A stretch of 39,573 nt of DNA from an uncultured Clostridia bacterium (GTDB taxonomy: Bacteria > Bacillota > Clostridia > Christensenellales > CAG-138). The DNA lies in the NCBI GenBank assembly GCA_947166925.1, contig CAMVGD010000008.1:1-39573 (forward strand). The letters run 5' to 3'. The stretch's first letter is position 1, and each line of letters begins with the position of its first letter. The notes below the pieces were generated by a model, which saw only the letters and a program-made list of their open reading frames with translations, was not told the origin of the DNA and did no database searches. Shown piece after piece: positions 7,775 to 16,260 of this stretch. A program made the translations under genes and the position numbers.

Positions 7775-8353
7775 TCAGTCCGCCTTTCTCCATTTCCGTT
7801 TTGCGTTCGGGCATTTTTCGTCCATGAACACGCGGAAGCCCGGAATGTCCATGTTCTCAAAGCCGAGCTTTGCGATCGGAATGACCTGCTTCTGCTGCGT
7901 CCACAGCAGGAACAGATCCTCCGTTTCTCCGATTTTTTTGAATACGGAATACTGCAAAACGGTTTCGCCCTTGTTCGCGTCGTTATGGAATTCGACCGTA
8001 TCGTCAAAGAATTCCGCGCGGACCGACGGCGTCTTGCCGCCGCTCATTTCCTGCAGCCGCTTCAATGCTTTTTTCGCCAGCCGCCGCGGAGTGCATGCGA
8101 TGAAAACAATCGCAAAGATCAGATACGCCGCCATCACGATCATCAGCCACGGGTGAACCGACGTGAAGATCGAACCGCCGTAGATCACCGCCAGGCGGAT
8201 AACCGTATAGATCGCATAGATCGCCGCTGCGCCGAACAGGATCGTCGTAAGCCACGTCAGCCCCTTGCGGATGCGCCGGTACATCTGCCGGTACGTTTCC
8301 ACGCTCGGCTCATAGGTGTTGCCAAAGATCGGTTTCCGTTCAAGTTCTTCCAT
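7775..8353 (-). CDS. YcxB-like membrane protein, copy 1
   Basis: A 192-residue protein with two hydrophobic segments (about 30-50 and 60-82: LTWLTTILFGAAAIYAIYTV and WLMIVMAAYLIFAIVFIACT) and a C-terminal cytoplasmic domain of the YcxB-like type (VEFHNDANKGETVLQYSVF, LFLLWTQQKQ, IPGFRVFMDEKCPNAKRKW). The role of this family is not known. ATG 8353 has GGAGG eight bases upstream; the much longer open frame upstream is noise overlapping the next gene. Tandem paralogue of the gene at 8368-8955, 14 bases away, in the pepT-msrA operon. Confidence 0.8.
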   Translation of the reverse strand: MEELERKPIFGNTYEPSVETYRQMYRRIRKGLTWLTTILFGAAAIYAIYTVIRLAVIYGGSIFTSVHPWLMIVMAAYLIFAIVFIACTPRRLAKKALKRLQEMSGGKTPSVRAEFFDDTVEFHNDANKGETVLQYSVFKKIGETEDLFLLWTQQKQVIPIAKLGFENMDIPGFRVFMDEKCPNAKRKWRKAD

Positions 8354-8367
8354 TGCGTTTTCCTCCT

Positions 8368-8955
8368 TCAGTCTGCTTTCTTCCATCTGCGTTTCGCGTT
8401 CGGGCATTTCTGATCCATAAAGGTGCGGAAGCCCGGAATGTCCGTGCCGTCGAATCCGTCCTTCGAGAGTGCGATCAGCTGCTTCTGCTGCGTCCGGATG
8501 AGAAACAGGTCCTTCGTTTCGGTCAGCCGGTGCACGGCGGAATAGCCAAGCTCCAGTCTCGCGTCGGACGCGCGGTCGTGAAACGCCGCCCCGTCCGCAT
8601 AGAACGCCGCGTCGATCGTGATCTCCGTCGCACCGTACAGCTCGATCTTCCGTTTGGTCTGTCTTCTTGCAAAGAGCTGCGGCGCAAGGATCTCGCGCAC
8701 GATCAGAAATCCGTAGATCGAAAATCCCGAAAGGCAGATCCAGAACAGCGATTCCGTATAGATCGGTCTCCCGGACAGCGCCGACCACTGGAGCATCCGG
8801 ATAAACCAGTACACGAGATAGCCCAAAAATCCTGCGCCGAGCAGGAACACGGCCACCCGCCACACAAAACGGATGCTGCGGTACGTCTGCTTGTCGGTCT
8901 CCTCGCTCGTCGTGTAGGTATTCGTAAAAATCGGTGTGCGTTCACCTGTTTCCAT
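8368..8955 (-). CDS. YcxB-like membrane protein, copy 2
   Basis: A 195-residue protein of the same architecture as its downstream neighbour: two membrane segments (about 30-52 and 70-90), then a YcxB-like cytoplasmic domain ending in IPGFRTFMDQKCPNAKRRW. The N-terminus (ERTPIFTNTYTTSEET) aligns with the paralogue (ERKPIFGNTYEPSVET), so the pair arose by tandem duplication. The middle parts have diverged, so the two may form a heteromer or sense different things. It begins 11 bases after pepT. No function is known for the family. Confidence 0.8.
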   Translation of the reverse strand: METGERTPIFTNTYTTSEETDKQTYRSIRFVWRVAVFLLGAGFLGYLVYWFIRMLQWSALSGRPIYTESLFWICLSGFSIYGFLIVREILAPQLFARRQTKRKIELYGATEITIDAAFYADGAAFHDRASDARLELGYSAVHRLTETKDLFLIRTQQKQLIALSKDGFDGTDIPGFRTFMDQKCPNAKRRWKKAD

Positions 8956-8966
8956 GCGGCTCCCCC

Positions 8967-10229
8967 TTATTCCGCATCCATCCCGCCGAATCGTCCGGCA
9001 AGATGCAGCAGGATCTCCACATTCTTCTCCATCGACGGGATCGGGACGTACTCGAACCGCCCGTGCGCGTTCTCATAGCCTGCCGAGAGGTTCGGACACG
9101 GGAGTCCGCGTTCCGAAAGCGCCGACCCGTCCGTGCCGCCGCGGAACGGCTCCGTCTTCGGCTCCAGCCCCGCCGCACGGATCGCCTCGGTGAGGTTTTC
9201 GACCAAATACGGGCAGCGGTCGACGTACTCCTTCATGTTGCGGTAGGACTGCTCGATCGTAAGCGTAACGCGGTCTGCGCCGTATTCCGCACGCAGCGCG
9301 TCCGCGCATTTTTCCAGATACGCCTCGCGCTGTTCAAACTGTGTGCGGTCGTGGTCGCGGATGATCAGCACGACCTTTGCGTGCTCCACGCCGGCGTTCA
9401 CCGCGATCACATGGAAAAAGCCCTCGCGTCCCGCCGTGTACCGCGGCTTTTCGAAGCGCGGCAGCATCTGAAGAAACGTGCCCGCGACGTCCGCGGCGTT
9501 GACCATGATGCCCTTCGCGGTAGCGGGATGCACGCTGAGCCCCTTGACTTCGAGCGTCGCCTCGGAGGCGTTGAACGTCTCGTCCATGTAAAAGCCCAAA
9601 TGATCGCCGTCGAGCGTGTATGCGACCTTCGCGCCGAAGCGGTCGAGGTCCAGATCCTTCGCAAGGCCTCCGACCTCCTCGTCCGGCGTGAACGCGAGCG
9701 AGACCGGTCCGTGCGGGATCTTTGGATGCGCAAGACAATGCTCGGCGAACGTCATGACCGCGGCGATCGCCGCCTTGTCGTCGCCGCCCAAAAGCGTCGT
9801 GCCGTCGGTAAGGATCAGGTCCTGTCCGACGTACCCGAGAAGATTCGGGAACTCCTTCGGCGACATCACGATATTCCGCTCCGCGTTCAGCAGGATATCG
9901 CCGCCGTCATAGGCTTCGAGCACCCACGGTTTTACGTTCGCGCCCGGCGCGTCCGGCGCGGTATCCATATGCGTGACCAGACCGAATGGCTTTCCACCGC
10001 CGTCCGGCATGGTCGAAGGGAGCTTCCCGTAGACCACGCAGGCGGTCTCGTCCAGATACACCTCGTCTGCGCCGATCGTATTGAGCTCGTCAAAGAGCAT
10101 CCGCGCCAGGTCGAACTGCTTCTGCGTCGTCGGCGTATCCTTTCCGTAATGATCGGACTGCGTATCGACCTTCGCATAGCGGAGCATGCGCTCCCTGACC
10201 TTTTCATAGAATTCCGTTCGTTCGTACAT
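8967..10229 (-). CDS. pepT: Peptidase T (tripeptide aminopeptidase)
   Basis: A 420-residue M20-family zinc aminopeptidase that removes the N-terminal residue of tripeptides in the cytoplasm. Metal-site motifs are visible: H87 and D89 in THMDT, D150 in GGDDKAA, the catalytic glutamate pair in TPDEEVG (181-187), and the late GGTDGSALS and NAHGRFE motifs. Length fits PepT (about 410). ATG 10229 follows GGGAGGG by six to seven bases; the longer open frame to 10277 has no better start. It is the first gene of a four-gene operon with the two YcxB-like genes and msrA. Confidence 0.96.
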   Translation of the reverse strand: MYERTEFYEKVRERMLRYAKVDTQSDHYGKDTPTTQKQFDLARMLFDELNTIGADEVYLDETACVVYGKLPSTMPDGGGKPFGLVTHMDTAPDAPGANVKPWVLEAYDGGDILLNAERNIVMSPKEFPNLLGYVGQDLILTDGTTLLGGDDKAAIAAVMTFAEHCLAHPKIPHGPVSLAFTPDEEVGGLAKDLDLDRFGAKVAYTLDGDHLGFYMDETFNASEATLEVKGLSVHPATAKGIMVNAADVAGTFLQMLPRFEKPRYTAGREGFFHVIAVNAGVEHAKVVLIIRDHDRTQFEQREAYLEKCADALRAEYGADRVTLTIEQSYRNMKEYVDRCPYLVENLTEAIRAAGLEPKTEPFRGGTDGSALSERGLPCPNLSAGYENAHGRFEYVPIPSMEKNVEILLHLAGRFGGMDAE

Positions 10230-10265
10230 CGCGTTCCCTCCCGTGCATCGTCGTATATCACAGGC

Positions 10266-10294
10266 AGTATAACACATTCCGCCGCGCTGCGCAA
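10266..10294 (-). promoter_or_regulatory. Promoter of the pepT-ycxB-ycxB-msrA operon
   Basis: On the minus strand TTGCGC (10294-10289) and TATACT (10271-10266) are 17 bases apart; the pepT ATG is about 37 bases downstream. Confidence 0.65.
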
Positions 10295-10535
10295 TTCCGA
10301 TCCCGCTTTCCTCGCTCAGTCTTTCTTTTTACAGACGATCGGGATCGATCGGATCTGTCACGTCGAAAAAAACTTTTGGAAACGTCTTTTTGCGCTTTGG
10401 GCAGCGAAGCCGTCCGGACTCTTGACACGCGAACGGAAATCCGACACGGTAAACGCACGGAGACGCAAAGCGTCGGCACCGGAAGACCGGCGCGGACGGT
10501 GTGTATGATAAAACGATTCTTGTTTTTCTCCCGGA
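10295..10535. other. Intergenic region between pepT promoter and membrane-protein gene
   Basis: Apart from the pepT promoter just beside it, I find no coding signal here. Small inverted repeats such as GACGC-AAA-GCGTC are present, but none is followed by a clear T run, so no convincing terminator for the upstream minus-strand gene is visible. Confidence 0.4.
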
Positions 10536-12530
10536 TCAGAGATCGTTCATCTGATCGAACATGTCGGTAAACAGCATCTGTTCATAGAGCTTCATCCCGT
10601 CTTTAAACAATCCGGCAAGTGTTTTCCGAAGCGCTTGGTCCGGAAGGGCTCCTGTCCGGAGCGTTTCCCGAAGACCCGCAAGCTTCGGCGCAAGCTGTTC
10701 TGCGACCGACAAAAGCCTTGGATCTGCTTCGGGATCCGAAATGATCGTATTCATCCGCTCCGCGCAGTCCTCGACGACCGGCAGGATCGAATCGATCTGC
10801 TTTTGCGCTTCGTCCGGATCCGTTTCGCACAGGGAAAGCCATCCGACGACGGTCCCTCCGTCCGCAACGATGCCATACGCTGCGGCGCTTTCCGCCGTCG
10901 GCTTTTCGTTCACGCGGTTTGCAAGCGCAACGGCGCCCGTAATGAGAATGATCAGCGCAGCGATCCCGATCCCGATCAGCGTCGCCGTCCGTTCCATGCG
11001 CAGGAACGACCTGCGCTTCTTCTCCGCTGTCGCTCTTGTCTCAGGCGTCGTATCGGGATCCAGCGCCGCGTATACGAACGGCGAGCCGTTCTTCCTCTTT
11101 GCAAGCAGGGTGATCCCGGCAATCAAGCCCGCAAGCCCCAGCGCAAACAGCACGGCCGGAAGCACATACGCGGGCGCAAGCCCCATATAGAACCGTATTG
11201 GATCGATCAGGAGGTTTGCCGACCCTCGGAAAGCGCTGCCGCCGAGAAGATTTATTCCGCTTCTTTGCGCCCGGAGCTGTTGATCTATGCTGTCGTCAAA
11301 CACAGCGGCCAAAGCTTCGATCTGCGAGTCATCCGAATCATGCACCGCTTCGTTCAGCGCCTGTACCGCCGCATTCTGCCGATACGTCGCTTCGCTGTAC
11401 TGTATGTAGACGTAAAAGTCGTAATAGGAAAACTTGCTCGGATCCTGTTCAAACGTCCGCGCATTGAACGCCGTCAGCGCTTCGGTTGCGCGGTCGAATT
11501 CCGACATCCATGCCGCATCCTCCGCGACAGACGGCTCGGCATACCATTCGAGAAGGCGCGTCGTAAAATCGTTGGTGACAGCGGCGCTTCCCTTCGTCAA
11601 AGAAGCAATCGGTCTGAAAAGAAACGTCGGAATGATCAGTATGATCGGAACGAGCACGTACCAAAGCTTCTTTTTGAGCTCGTCCTTCAATGTTCCGCCC
11701 GCCTGCTTCGCAATCTTTTTTGCGGTCATCGGTCCGCTGCCGCAGCGGCGGCAATCCCCCTGTTCGTTCAGCTGCGAGCCGCAGACGCTGCAGTGCACGA
11801 CTTTGTCGAGCGGCGTCCATTTCAGCGTGGAGCCGGGACGGTCCGAAACGTCCTCTCCGCATGCCATACAATGCGCGTCGCCCGCAATGACGGGCATGCC
11901 GCAGGACGGGCAGAGCGAAATGCCCGTAAAGTATTTCGCCTGTGCGGTACGGAACAGGTACCGGCGTTTCGCATAATAATCGATCATCACTGCCGAAACG
12001 ACCGCGGCATAGACCGCAAGCGCCGCCATGCGTCCGATCGTGTAATTCTGTGCGGCAAGCACGGCGATCCTCGATTCCGGCGCAAAGGAATACAGGTTCT
12101 GAACGTCCGATACCGCCGCAAGGACCGTCGTCAGCTCGCCGATGGGCAAGCTGATCCATACCGAAAGCAGCGAAAACACAACGCCGAAGGGTCTCCATGT
12201 GACAAGTCCGAAAATGCCGACTGCACAGGATACGGCGGATGCGGCGGCGAAGATCCATCCCGGCGTACGGAGATCGCCCGTAAACCGGAATATGACAAAC
12301 AGGACCGTGATCGCCATGAAAACGTAATGGAACGTCCTCCGCGTCGTACGGCGGGACAGATATGCCCGTCTGCCGCGCTCCAATGCGTAAAGGAACAATC
12401 CCGCACCCACGGCAAGCACAAGGATCGCGCCGAGCGTCAGCAGCAGATCCGCAAGCGTTTTTCGATAGATTTGGCTGATGTAATTTTCGAGAACGGTTTC
12501 AATGCCTGCTAAAGGCGTCCGATGCAGCAT
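10536..12530 (-). CDS. Polytopic membrane protein with paired zinc ribbons, function unknown
   Basis: A 664-residue protein. The N-terminal third holds about six hydrophobic segments (roughly 25-50, 68-85, 92-112, 115-135 and 165-190). A cytoplasmic stretch at about 208-270 carries two zinc-ribbon-like Cys pairs sets (CPSCG...CMACG and CSVCG...CRRCG). A further membrane segment (LWYVLVPIILIIPTFLF, near 290) leads to a helical soluble region rich in Ala, Glu and Tyr, then two more membrane segments near 470 and 530 and a C-terminal helical domain. The double ribbon resembles those of bacterial DUF-type zinc-ribbon membrane proteins. No enzyme motif is recognised. ATG 12530 follows GGAGGGG closely. 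Monocistronic with its own promoter. Confidence 0.75.
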   Translation of the reverse strand: MLHRTPLAGIETVLENYISQIYRKTLADLLLTLGAILVLAVGAGLFLYALERGRRAYLSRRTTRRTFHYVFMAITVLFVIFRFTGDLRTPGWIFAAASAVSCAVGIFGLVTWRPFGVVFSLLSVWISLPIGELTTVLAAVSDVQNLYSFAPESRIAVLAAQNYTIGRMAALAVYAAVVSAVMIDYYAKRRYLFRTAQAKYFTGISLCPSCGMPVIAGDAHCMACGEDVSDRPGSTLKWTPLDKVVHCSVCGSQLNEQGDCRRCGSGPMTAKKIAKQAGGTLKDELKKKLWYVLVPIILIIPTFLFRPIASLTKGSAAVTNDFTTRLLEWYAEPSVAEDAAWMSEFDRATEALTAFNARTFEQDPSKFSYYDFYVYIQYSEATYRQNAAVQALNEAVHDSDDSQIEALAAVFDDSIDQQLRAQRSGINLLGGSAFRGSANLLIDPIRFYMGLAPAYVLPAVLFALGLAGLIAGITLLAKRKNGSPFVYAALDPDTTPETRATAEKKRRSFLRMERTATLIGIGIAALIILITGAVALANRVNEKPTAESAAAYGIVADGGTVVGWLSLCETDPDEAQKQIDSILPVVEDCAERMNTIISDPEADPRLLSVAEQLAPKLAGLRETLRTGALPDQALRKTLAGLFKDGMKLYEQMLFTDMFDQMNDL

Positions 12531-12586
12531 GCCTTCCCCTCCGAAACGCGTCCGGAACCGTTTTTCTTCGCTCCGGTGTGTGTTTT

Positions 12587-12614
12587 ATTGTACCATATCC
12601 CGGCGGGATTGCAA
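12587..12614 (-). promoter_or_regulatory. Promoter of the zinc-ribbon membrane protein gene
   Basis: On the minus strand TTGCAA (12614-12609) and TACAAT (12592-12587) are 16 bases apart. It diverges from the promoter at 12648. Confidence 0.65.
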
Positions 12615-12647
12615 GCGTTTCCCCCGATCTTCCGGGCCGGAAAGCGC

Positions 12648-12676
12648 TTGACATCCCCGTTTGCGTCCTATATTAT
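12648..12676 (+). promoter_or_regulatory. Strong promoter of the five-gene unknown cassette
   Basis: A perfect TTGACA (12648-12653) and TATTAT (12671-12676) are 17 bases apart, 39 bases upstream of ATG 12716. No other promoter is obvious before the terminator at 16760, so it may drive all five genes. Confidence 0.8.
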
Positions 12677-12715
12677 ATATACAAAGATGTTCGGAACAGA
12701 AAGGAGATATTTGAT

Positions 12716-13102
12716 ATGGCACTGTTTTCATGGCTGAAAAAGAAAAAGGAGCAGCACAGCTTCGTTTTCATCTGCAGAGGACCCGATCCGAGCGGTCTGA
12801 CCGACGTGATCCACGGGTTCGGCATTCTCGGTTCCGGTATGTACGAAGCAATGGTACAGCTTGGATTCAGCGGCAAGGAGGAGAACGTCCACGTATACGG
12901 ACCCGAATGGAACAAAACCAGATACAGCTCCTGGAGACCGACGCCGGGCGAAAACAAAGACCTGATGGCGAAGGTCAAAAAGGCGCTGGCGGAAGCGGGC
13001 TTTATCTACAACGGAGAGGACGTCAAGACCATCAAGTTCAATCCCGAAACGAGCTATGCGCAGATGGGCTTTTTCATGACCTATCTGTTCATTGAAAAAT
13101 AA
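12716..13102 (+). CDS. Small cytoplasmic protein of unknown function, first gene of cassette
   Basis: A 128-residue protein starting at ATG 12716, preceded by AAGGAGA; the longer open frame to 12578 runs over the promoter and is rejected. The N-terminus MALFSWLKKKKEQ is a short amphipathic, Lys-rich segment; a similar MGLFSFLKGKK opens the protein at 15181. The rest looks like a compact alpha/beta domain (HSFVFICRGPDPSG, VHVYGPEW, FFMTYLFIEK), with no catalytic motif recognised. Its stop codon TAA overlaps an ATA that appears to be the former start of the next gene. Confidence 0.7.
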   Translation: MALFSWLKKKKEQHSFVFICRGPDPSGLTDVIHGFGILGSGMYEAMVQLGFSGKEENVHVYGPEWNKTRYSSWRPTPGENKDLMAKVKKALAEAGFIYNGEDVKTIKFNPETSYAQMGFFMTYLFIEK

Positions 13103-13254
13103 CCGAAAAACCGCTTTTCGCGATCCTGCGCCGCGACGCCCTGTGCGCGTCGATCGTCAATGATCATACGATCGAGATCCGCGAATGCGCGACCGGCGCC
13201 GTCGCGGGAACGATCCCCGCGCCGGAAAACGCGTGTTTCGTACAGATCGCAGCC

Positions 13255-15135
13255 GTGCAGAACGGAGAAAAGCTCGCGGCAGGCATAAAAACCACCAGAT
13301 CCCGATATGCCGGCGAGCAGGAGGCAGAAATTCTGGTGTATGAAACGGAACACTTTGCCTGCGTGCGGCGGTTTTCCGTGTCCGGTCAGTATACGCCGTA
13401 TCAGTACTATCGGCAGGGGCATCTTCTGTATTACCGGTTTTCGGTCTGCGGCGATCTGCTGATCCTGCCGGATGAGCCGAACACCGTCCGCATCTACCGG
13501 CTGACAGACGGCGGCGTCGCCTATGAAACGCCGATGTATCGCTGGACCGCCCGCTGCGCCGCGCTGTGCGACGCCGGGATCGCCGCGGTGGGCAACATCC
13601 ATCCGCAAAACCCGCATGAAGACTTTGACACTCCCGATTTCGAACGGATCGACAACCCGCTGTATCTGTTTCGTCTCGACGCCGGAACCGGTACGCTCGT
13701 GCCGTACGGCAAGCCGGTCGGGGAATGGAAGCATCACATCGAGGCGATCGCGCTCTCCCGGGACGGCAGGTTCGTCGCCGCGTCGGACGGTCGGCGCGCG
13801 CTTGTTTACCGCACCGATACAGGAGAGCTTGTACAGGACCAGGATCTTGCCTCCGTTCACGTTCTGCTGTTTTTGAAGCAGAGAAATCTGCTTCTTGCGG
13901 CGGGGAACACCGTCGTGCTGTACGACGCCGAAACCTTTGCGCGTGTGAACGAATACCGCGGACTTGGATTATGCAGCGCCGCAGATGTCTCCGCCGACGA
14001 AAGCTTTGTCCTGCTGCTCATCGACGGACAGAAGATGCGTATGCTGCCGCTTGCGGACCGCGCCGCAGACCGGCAGGCGTACAGCGCTTCGCTTCCCATT
14101 CGCAGCGTCGCCCTCTCCCGGGACGGAAAATCCGTTCTTGCCTCCTGCTACGACAACTGGGTCGATCCCGGAAAAGAACGCACCTCGGGACGGAGCGACG
14201 ATCCGCGGCTGTTTGTCTTCAACCGGCAGACCGGCGCATGCGAGCGCCGGATGCGTCTTACGGGCAGAATGAACCGGGACTTCACCTATCTCATGCCGGA
14301 CGGCTCGGCGGCGGTCAGTAAGAATTTTCAGGACGCCGATTGTATCGTGTTCAGGCATTGGGCGATCCCGGACGCGCCCGGGGACGGAGAGGAGCTGTAT
14401 GCCGACTCCTTTTCACATCAAAGGACAGGCATGTACCTCAGCGGCTGCCCCTACGAGATCCAGTTCAGCGCCGACCGCCGGTATGTCGCCGTAGACGCGG
14501 GGCTCCGGCATACAGTCTCGATCTATCGTGCAAAGACCGGCCGTTTTTTGGGCAGCGTGACGCTGAAGCGGCCCGGAACACCGATCAGACGACTGTTCCG
14601 CAAGGAAAAATACGAGTCCTTCGGGGAGGAGTACTTCGACGTGACCGGGGACGGGAAATATCTGCACGTGCTGTTCACGGACCACGAAAACCCGAGGATC
14701 GAGCTGTACGACGCGGAGCGGAACCGGCAGTTGTATTCACGCCCCCTGTCGGACGGCAATCCGACGAATATCTTTCAAACGAGTTTCTCGAACGCGCTGA
14801 CGCGCGCGATCGACGGCGGGCGAAAGATCGTCTTTGTCTGCGACGACGCCGCCGTGATCGTCGATACGGAGACCGGAAAGACGCTGTTCCATGTCGATAA
14901 GAATCAGGCTTGCTGCAGTGCAAGCGATTTCTTTGCCGACTGTTCCGACGATGGACGGTACCTCTGCATCTCCGGCAAACGGGATTATAAGGACGCCAAC
15001 CACCGGGTCCAGCTCTACGACACAAAAACGGGCGAACTGCTCGCGTCGTTTGTTGCGGACGGCGGAATCGGAGAACTCCGGTTCGAGCCGGACGGAAAGA
15101 CGGTTTTGTTCGGTATGGGCAACGGCAGAATCTGA
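13255..15135 (+). CDS. Beta-propeller (WD40/quinoprotein-like) protein, start codon apparently altered
   Basis: A protein of at least 626 residues made of repeated four-strand blades. Blade-like elements recur: AIALSRDGRFVAASDGRRALVYR, SVALSRDGKSVLASC, FDVTGDGKYLHVLF and ELRFEPDGKTVLFGMG, often followed by YD..TGE-type turns. No signal peptide is visible, so it is probably cytoplasmic and acts as a binding scaffold. GTG 13255 is the first normal start codon but has no ribosome site. Protein-like sequence continues in frame upstream to 13099 (NDHTIEIRECATGAVAG, a blade-like piece), where the codon ATA overlaps the TAA of the previous gene. A single base change from ATG (ATGA overlap) would explain this. 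Next gene follows after 45 bases. Confidence 0.75.
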   Translation: MQNGEKLAAGIKTTRSRYAGEQEAEILVYETEHFACVRRFSVSGQYTPYQYYRQGHLLYYRFSVCGDLLILPDEPNTVRIYRLTDGGVAYETPMYRWTARCAALCDAGIAAVGNIHPQNPHEDFDTPDFERIDNPLYLFRLDAGTGTLVPYGKPVGEWKHHIEAIALSRDGRFVAASDGRRALVYRTDTGELVQDQDLASVHVLLFLKQRNLLLAAGNTVVLYDAETFARVNEYRGLGLCSAADVSADESFVLLLIDGQKMRMLPLADRAADRQAYSASLPIRSVALSRDGKSVLASCYDNWVDPGKERTSGRSDDPRLFVFNRQTGACERRMRLTGRMNRDFTYLMPDGSAAVSKNFQDADCIVFRHWAIPDAPGDGEELYADSFSHQRTGMYLSGCPYEIQFSADRRYVAVDAGLRHTVSIYRAKTGRFLGSVTLKRPGTPIRRLFRKEKYESFGEEYFDVTGDGKYLHVLFTDHENPRIELYDAERNRQLYSRPLSDGNPTNIFQTSFSNALTRAIDGGRKIVFVCDDAAVIVDTETGKTLFHVDKNQACCSASDFFADCSDDGRYLCISGKRDYKDANHRVQLYDTKTGELLASFVADGGIGELRFEPDGKTVLFGMGNGRI

Positions 15136-15180
15136 CGTCTGCGCCTGATGAAGAAGATATAAAACCAAGGAGGAAAGAGC

Positions 15181-15669
15181 ATGGGTTTGTTTTCGTTTTT
15201 GAAGGGAAAAAAGATGTTTGAAAAGTCCCTTATGATGATGATGTGCGTGTTTGCAGACGTGAATCCCTCCGGAGCCGCACAGGTGGGGCAAAGCCCCGTT
15301 CCGGCAGGAAAGGCGCTGTTTGAAAAGCACGCAGTGGAATTGATCAAAGCCCATTACTATGAGGATTTCCGCCCGCCGGTCAAGTGGAACTACAATTTCT
15401 TTGCCATCGCTTACCCCCATCCGCCCAAGAATCTGCAGCATATGATCTTCTGGGACGCCGATACCGGTCGGATCGTCAATCAGGCCGCCTACCGGCAGAT
15501 GTGCAGCGACCTTCGCGAGATATGGAAGGACAAGCTGATCCAGATGTACCCCAAATACGACCGGAAAAAGCTTGAGGACGGCTTCGAAAACATCCAGTAC
15601 GATTATTATCCCGAAGACGGACTGCTCATTGCTTCAATCGTGCTCGAAAAAATTCTGCCGCTTCAGTAA
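15181..15669 (+). CDS. Small protein of unknown function, third gene of cassette
   Basis: A 162-residue protein with a clear AAGGAGGAAAGAGC ribosome site before ATG 15181. It opens with MGLFSFLKGKKMFEKS, similar to the start of the protein at 12716, followed by a Met-rich stretch (MMMMCVF). The body is rich in aromatic residues (HYYEDFRPPVKWNYNFFAIAY, IFWDADTGRIVN, YDYYPEDG). No known domain is recognised. The similar N-termini suggest that the two small proteins may bind the same membrane or partner; this is inference. Confidence 0.7.
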   Translation: MGLFSFLKGKKMFEKSLMMMMCVFADVNPSGAAQVGQSPVPAGKALFEKHAVELIKAHYYEDFRPPVKWNYNFFAIAYPHPPKNLQHMIFWDADTGRIVNQAAYRQMCSDLREIWKDKLIQMYPKYDRKKLEDGFENIQYDYYPEDGLLIASIVLEKILPLQ

Positions 15670-15709
15670 AGCGGGGCTTTTGCGTGCGGCATGCAGAGGA
15701 GGAACCGGA

Positions 15710-16246
15710 ATGAACAGTCTTTTGTTTTCAGCCGATCGAATCGGCTCCCATGATCCCGATACGATCCACCTGATGTACTCCGCCGGGGATATCCGGAGGC
15801 TGGACCCTGCAAAGGACCGGCTGCTTTTGATGAATCTCGCAAGAAACGCGAACGGTATCCGTCAGCAGGCGGCTTTGCGGAAGCTCGGTCTTACGGCGGT
15901 CCCCGCGGTCGATCCGGCGTACCGCTCCGACGATCTGTTCGACGAGGCATACTGGCTCATCGACGAGCAGGTGCTGCGCGTGGACGATCCGGCGCTTCTC
16001 GTACGCGCGGCGTTCGAGGGCTTCGGCGAGAAGCGGTACTTCGCCTTCTGCCGCCTGACCGGATACCGGTATCCCGCGCCGGACTGCGACGCTTTGAGTC
16101 ATCGGACCTATGCCTGCCCGCGCTTTCCCGGCTATACGGATGACGACGTCCGTGCTTTCTGCCGCGAGATGATCGCGCGGAACGGTCTGTTCTCCCGCGA
16201 AGCGAAGGAATGTCTCGAGTCGCTTCCGGAAACAGACGAAACATAA
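15710..16246 (+). CDS. Protein of unknown function, fourth gene of cassette
   Basis: A 178-residue soluble protein starting at ATG 15710 after AGAGGAGG; the frame is open to 15572 but overlaps the preceding gene. It is mostly helical by composition (LLLMNLARNANGIRQQAALRKLG, DDPALLVRAAFEGFGEKRYFAFC) and might be built from HEAT-like helical pairs. The C-terminal part has several Cys and Tyr residues (YACPRFPGYTDDDVRAFCREM). No catalytic motif is recognised. It is 40 bases after the third cassette gene and 14 bases before the phosphatase gene. Confidence 0.65.
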   Translation: MNSLLFSADRIGSHDPDTIHLMYSAGDIRRLDPAKDRLLLMNLARNANGIRQQAALRKLGLTAVPAVDPAYRSDDLFDEAYWLIDEQVLRVDDPALLVRAAFEGFGEKRYFAFCRLTGYRYPAPDCDALSHRTYACPRFPGYTDDDVRAFCREMIARNGLFSREAKECLESLPETDET

Positions 16247-16260
16247 GAGGTGACGACCGG

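Noticed and set aside
10635..12512. Long plus-strand open frame of 625 codons
   Set aside because: Antisense to the zinc-ribbon membrane protein gene; Arg-rich translation without domains. High GC makes such frames common here.
13091..13104. Programmed -1 frameshift joining the first two cassette genes
   Set aside because: The A run before TAA is short (five A) and does not form a proper slippery heptamer in the reading frame. An altered start codon (ATG to ATA) explains the pattern more simply.
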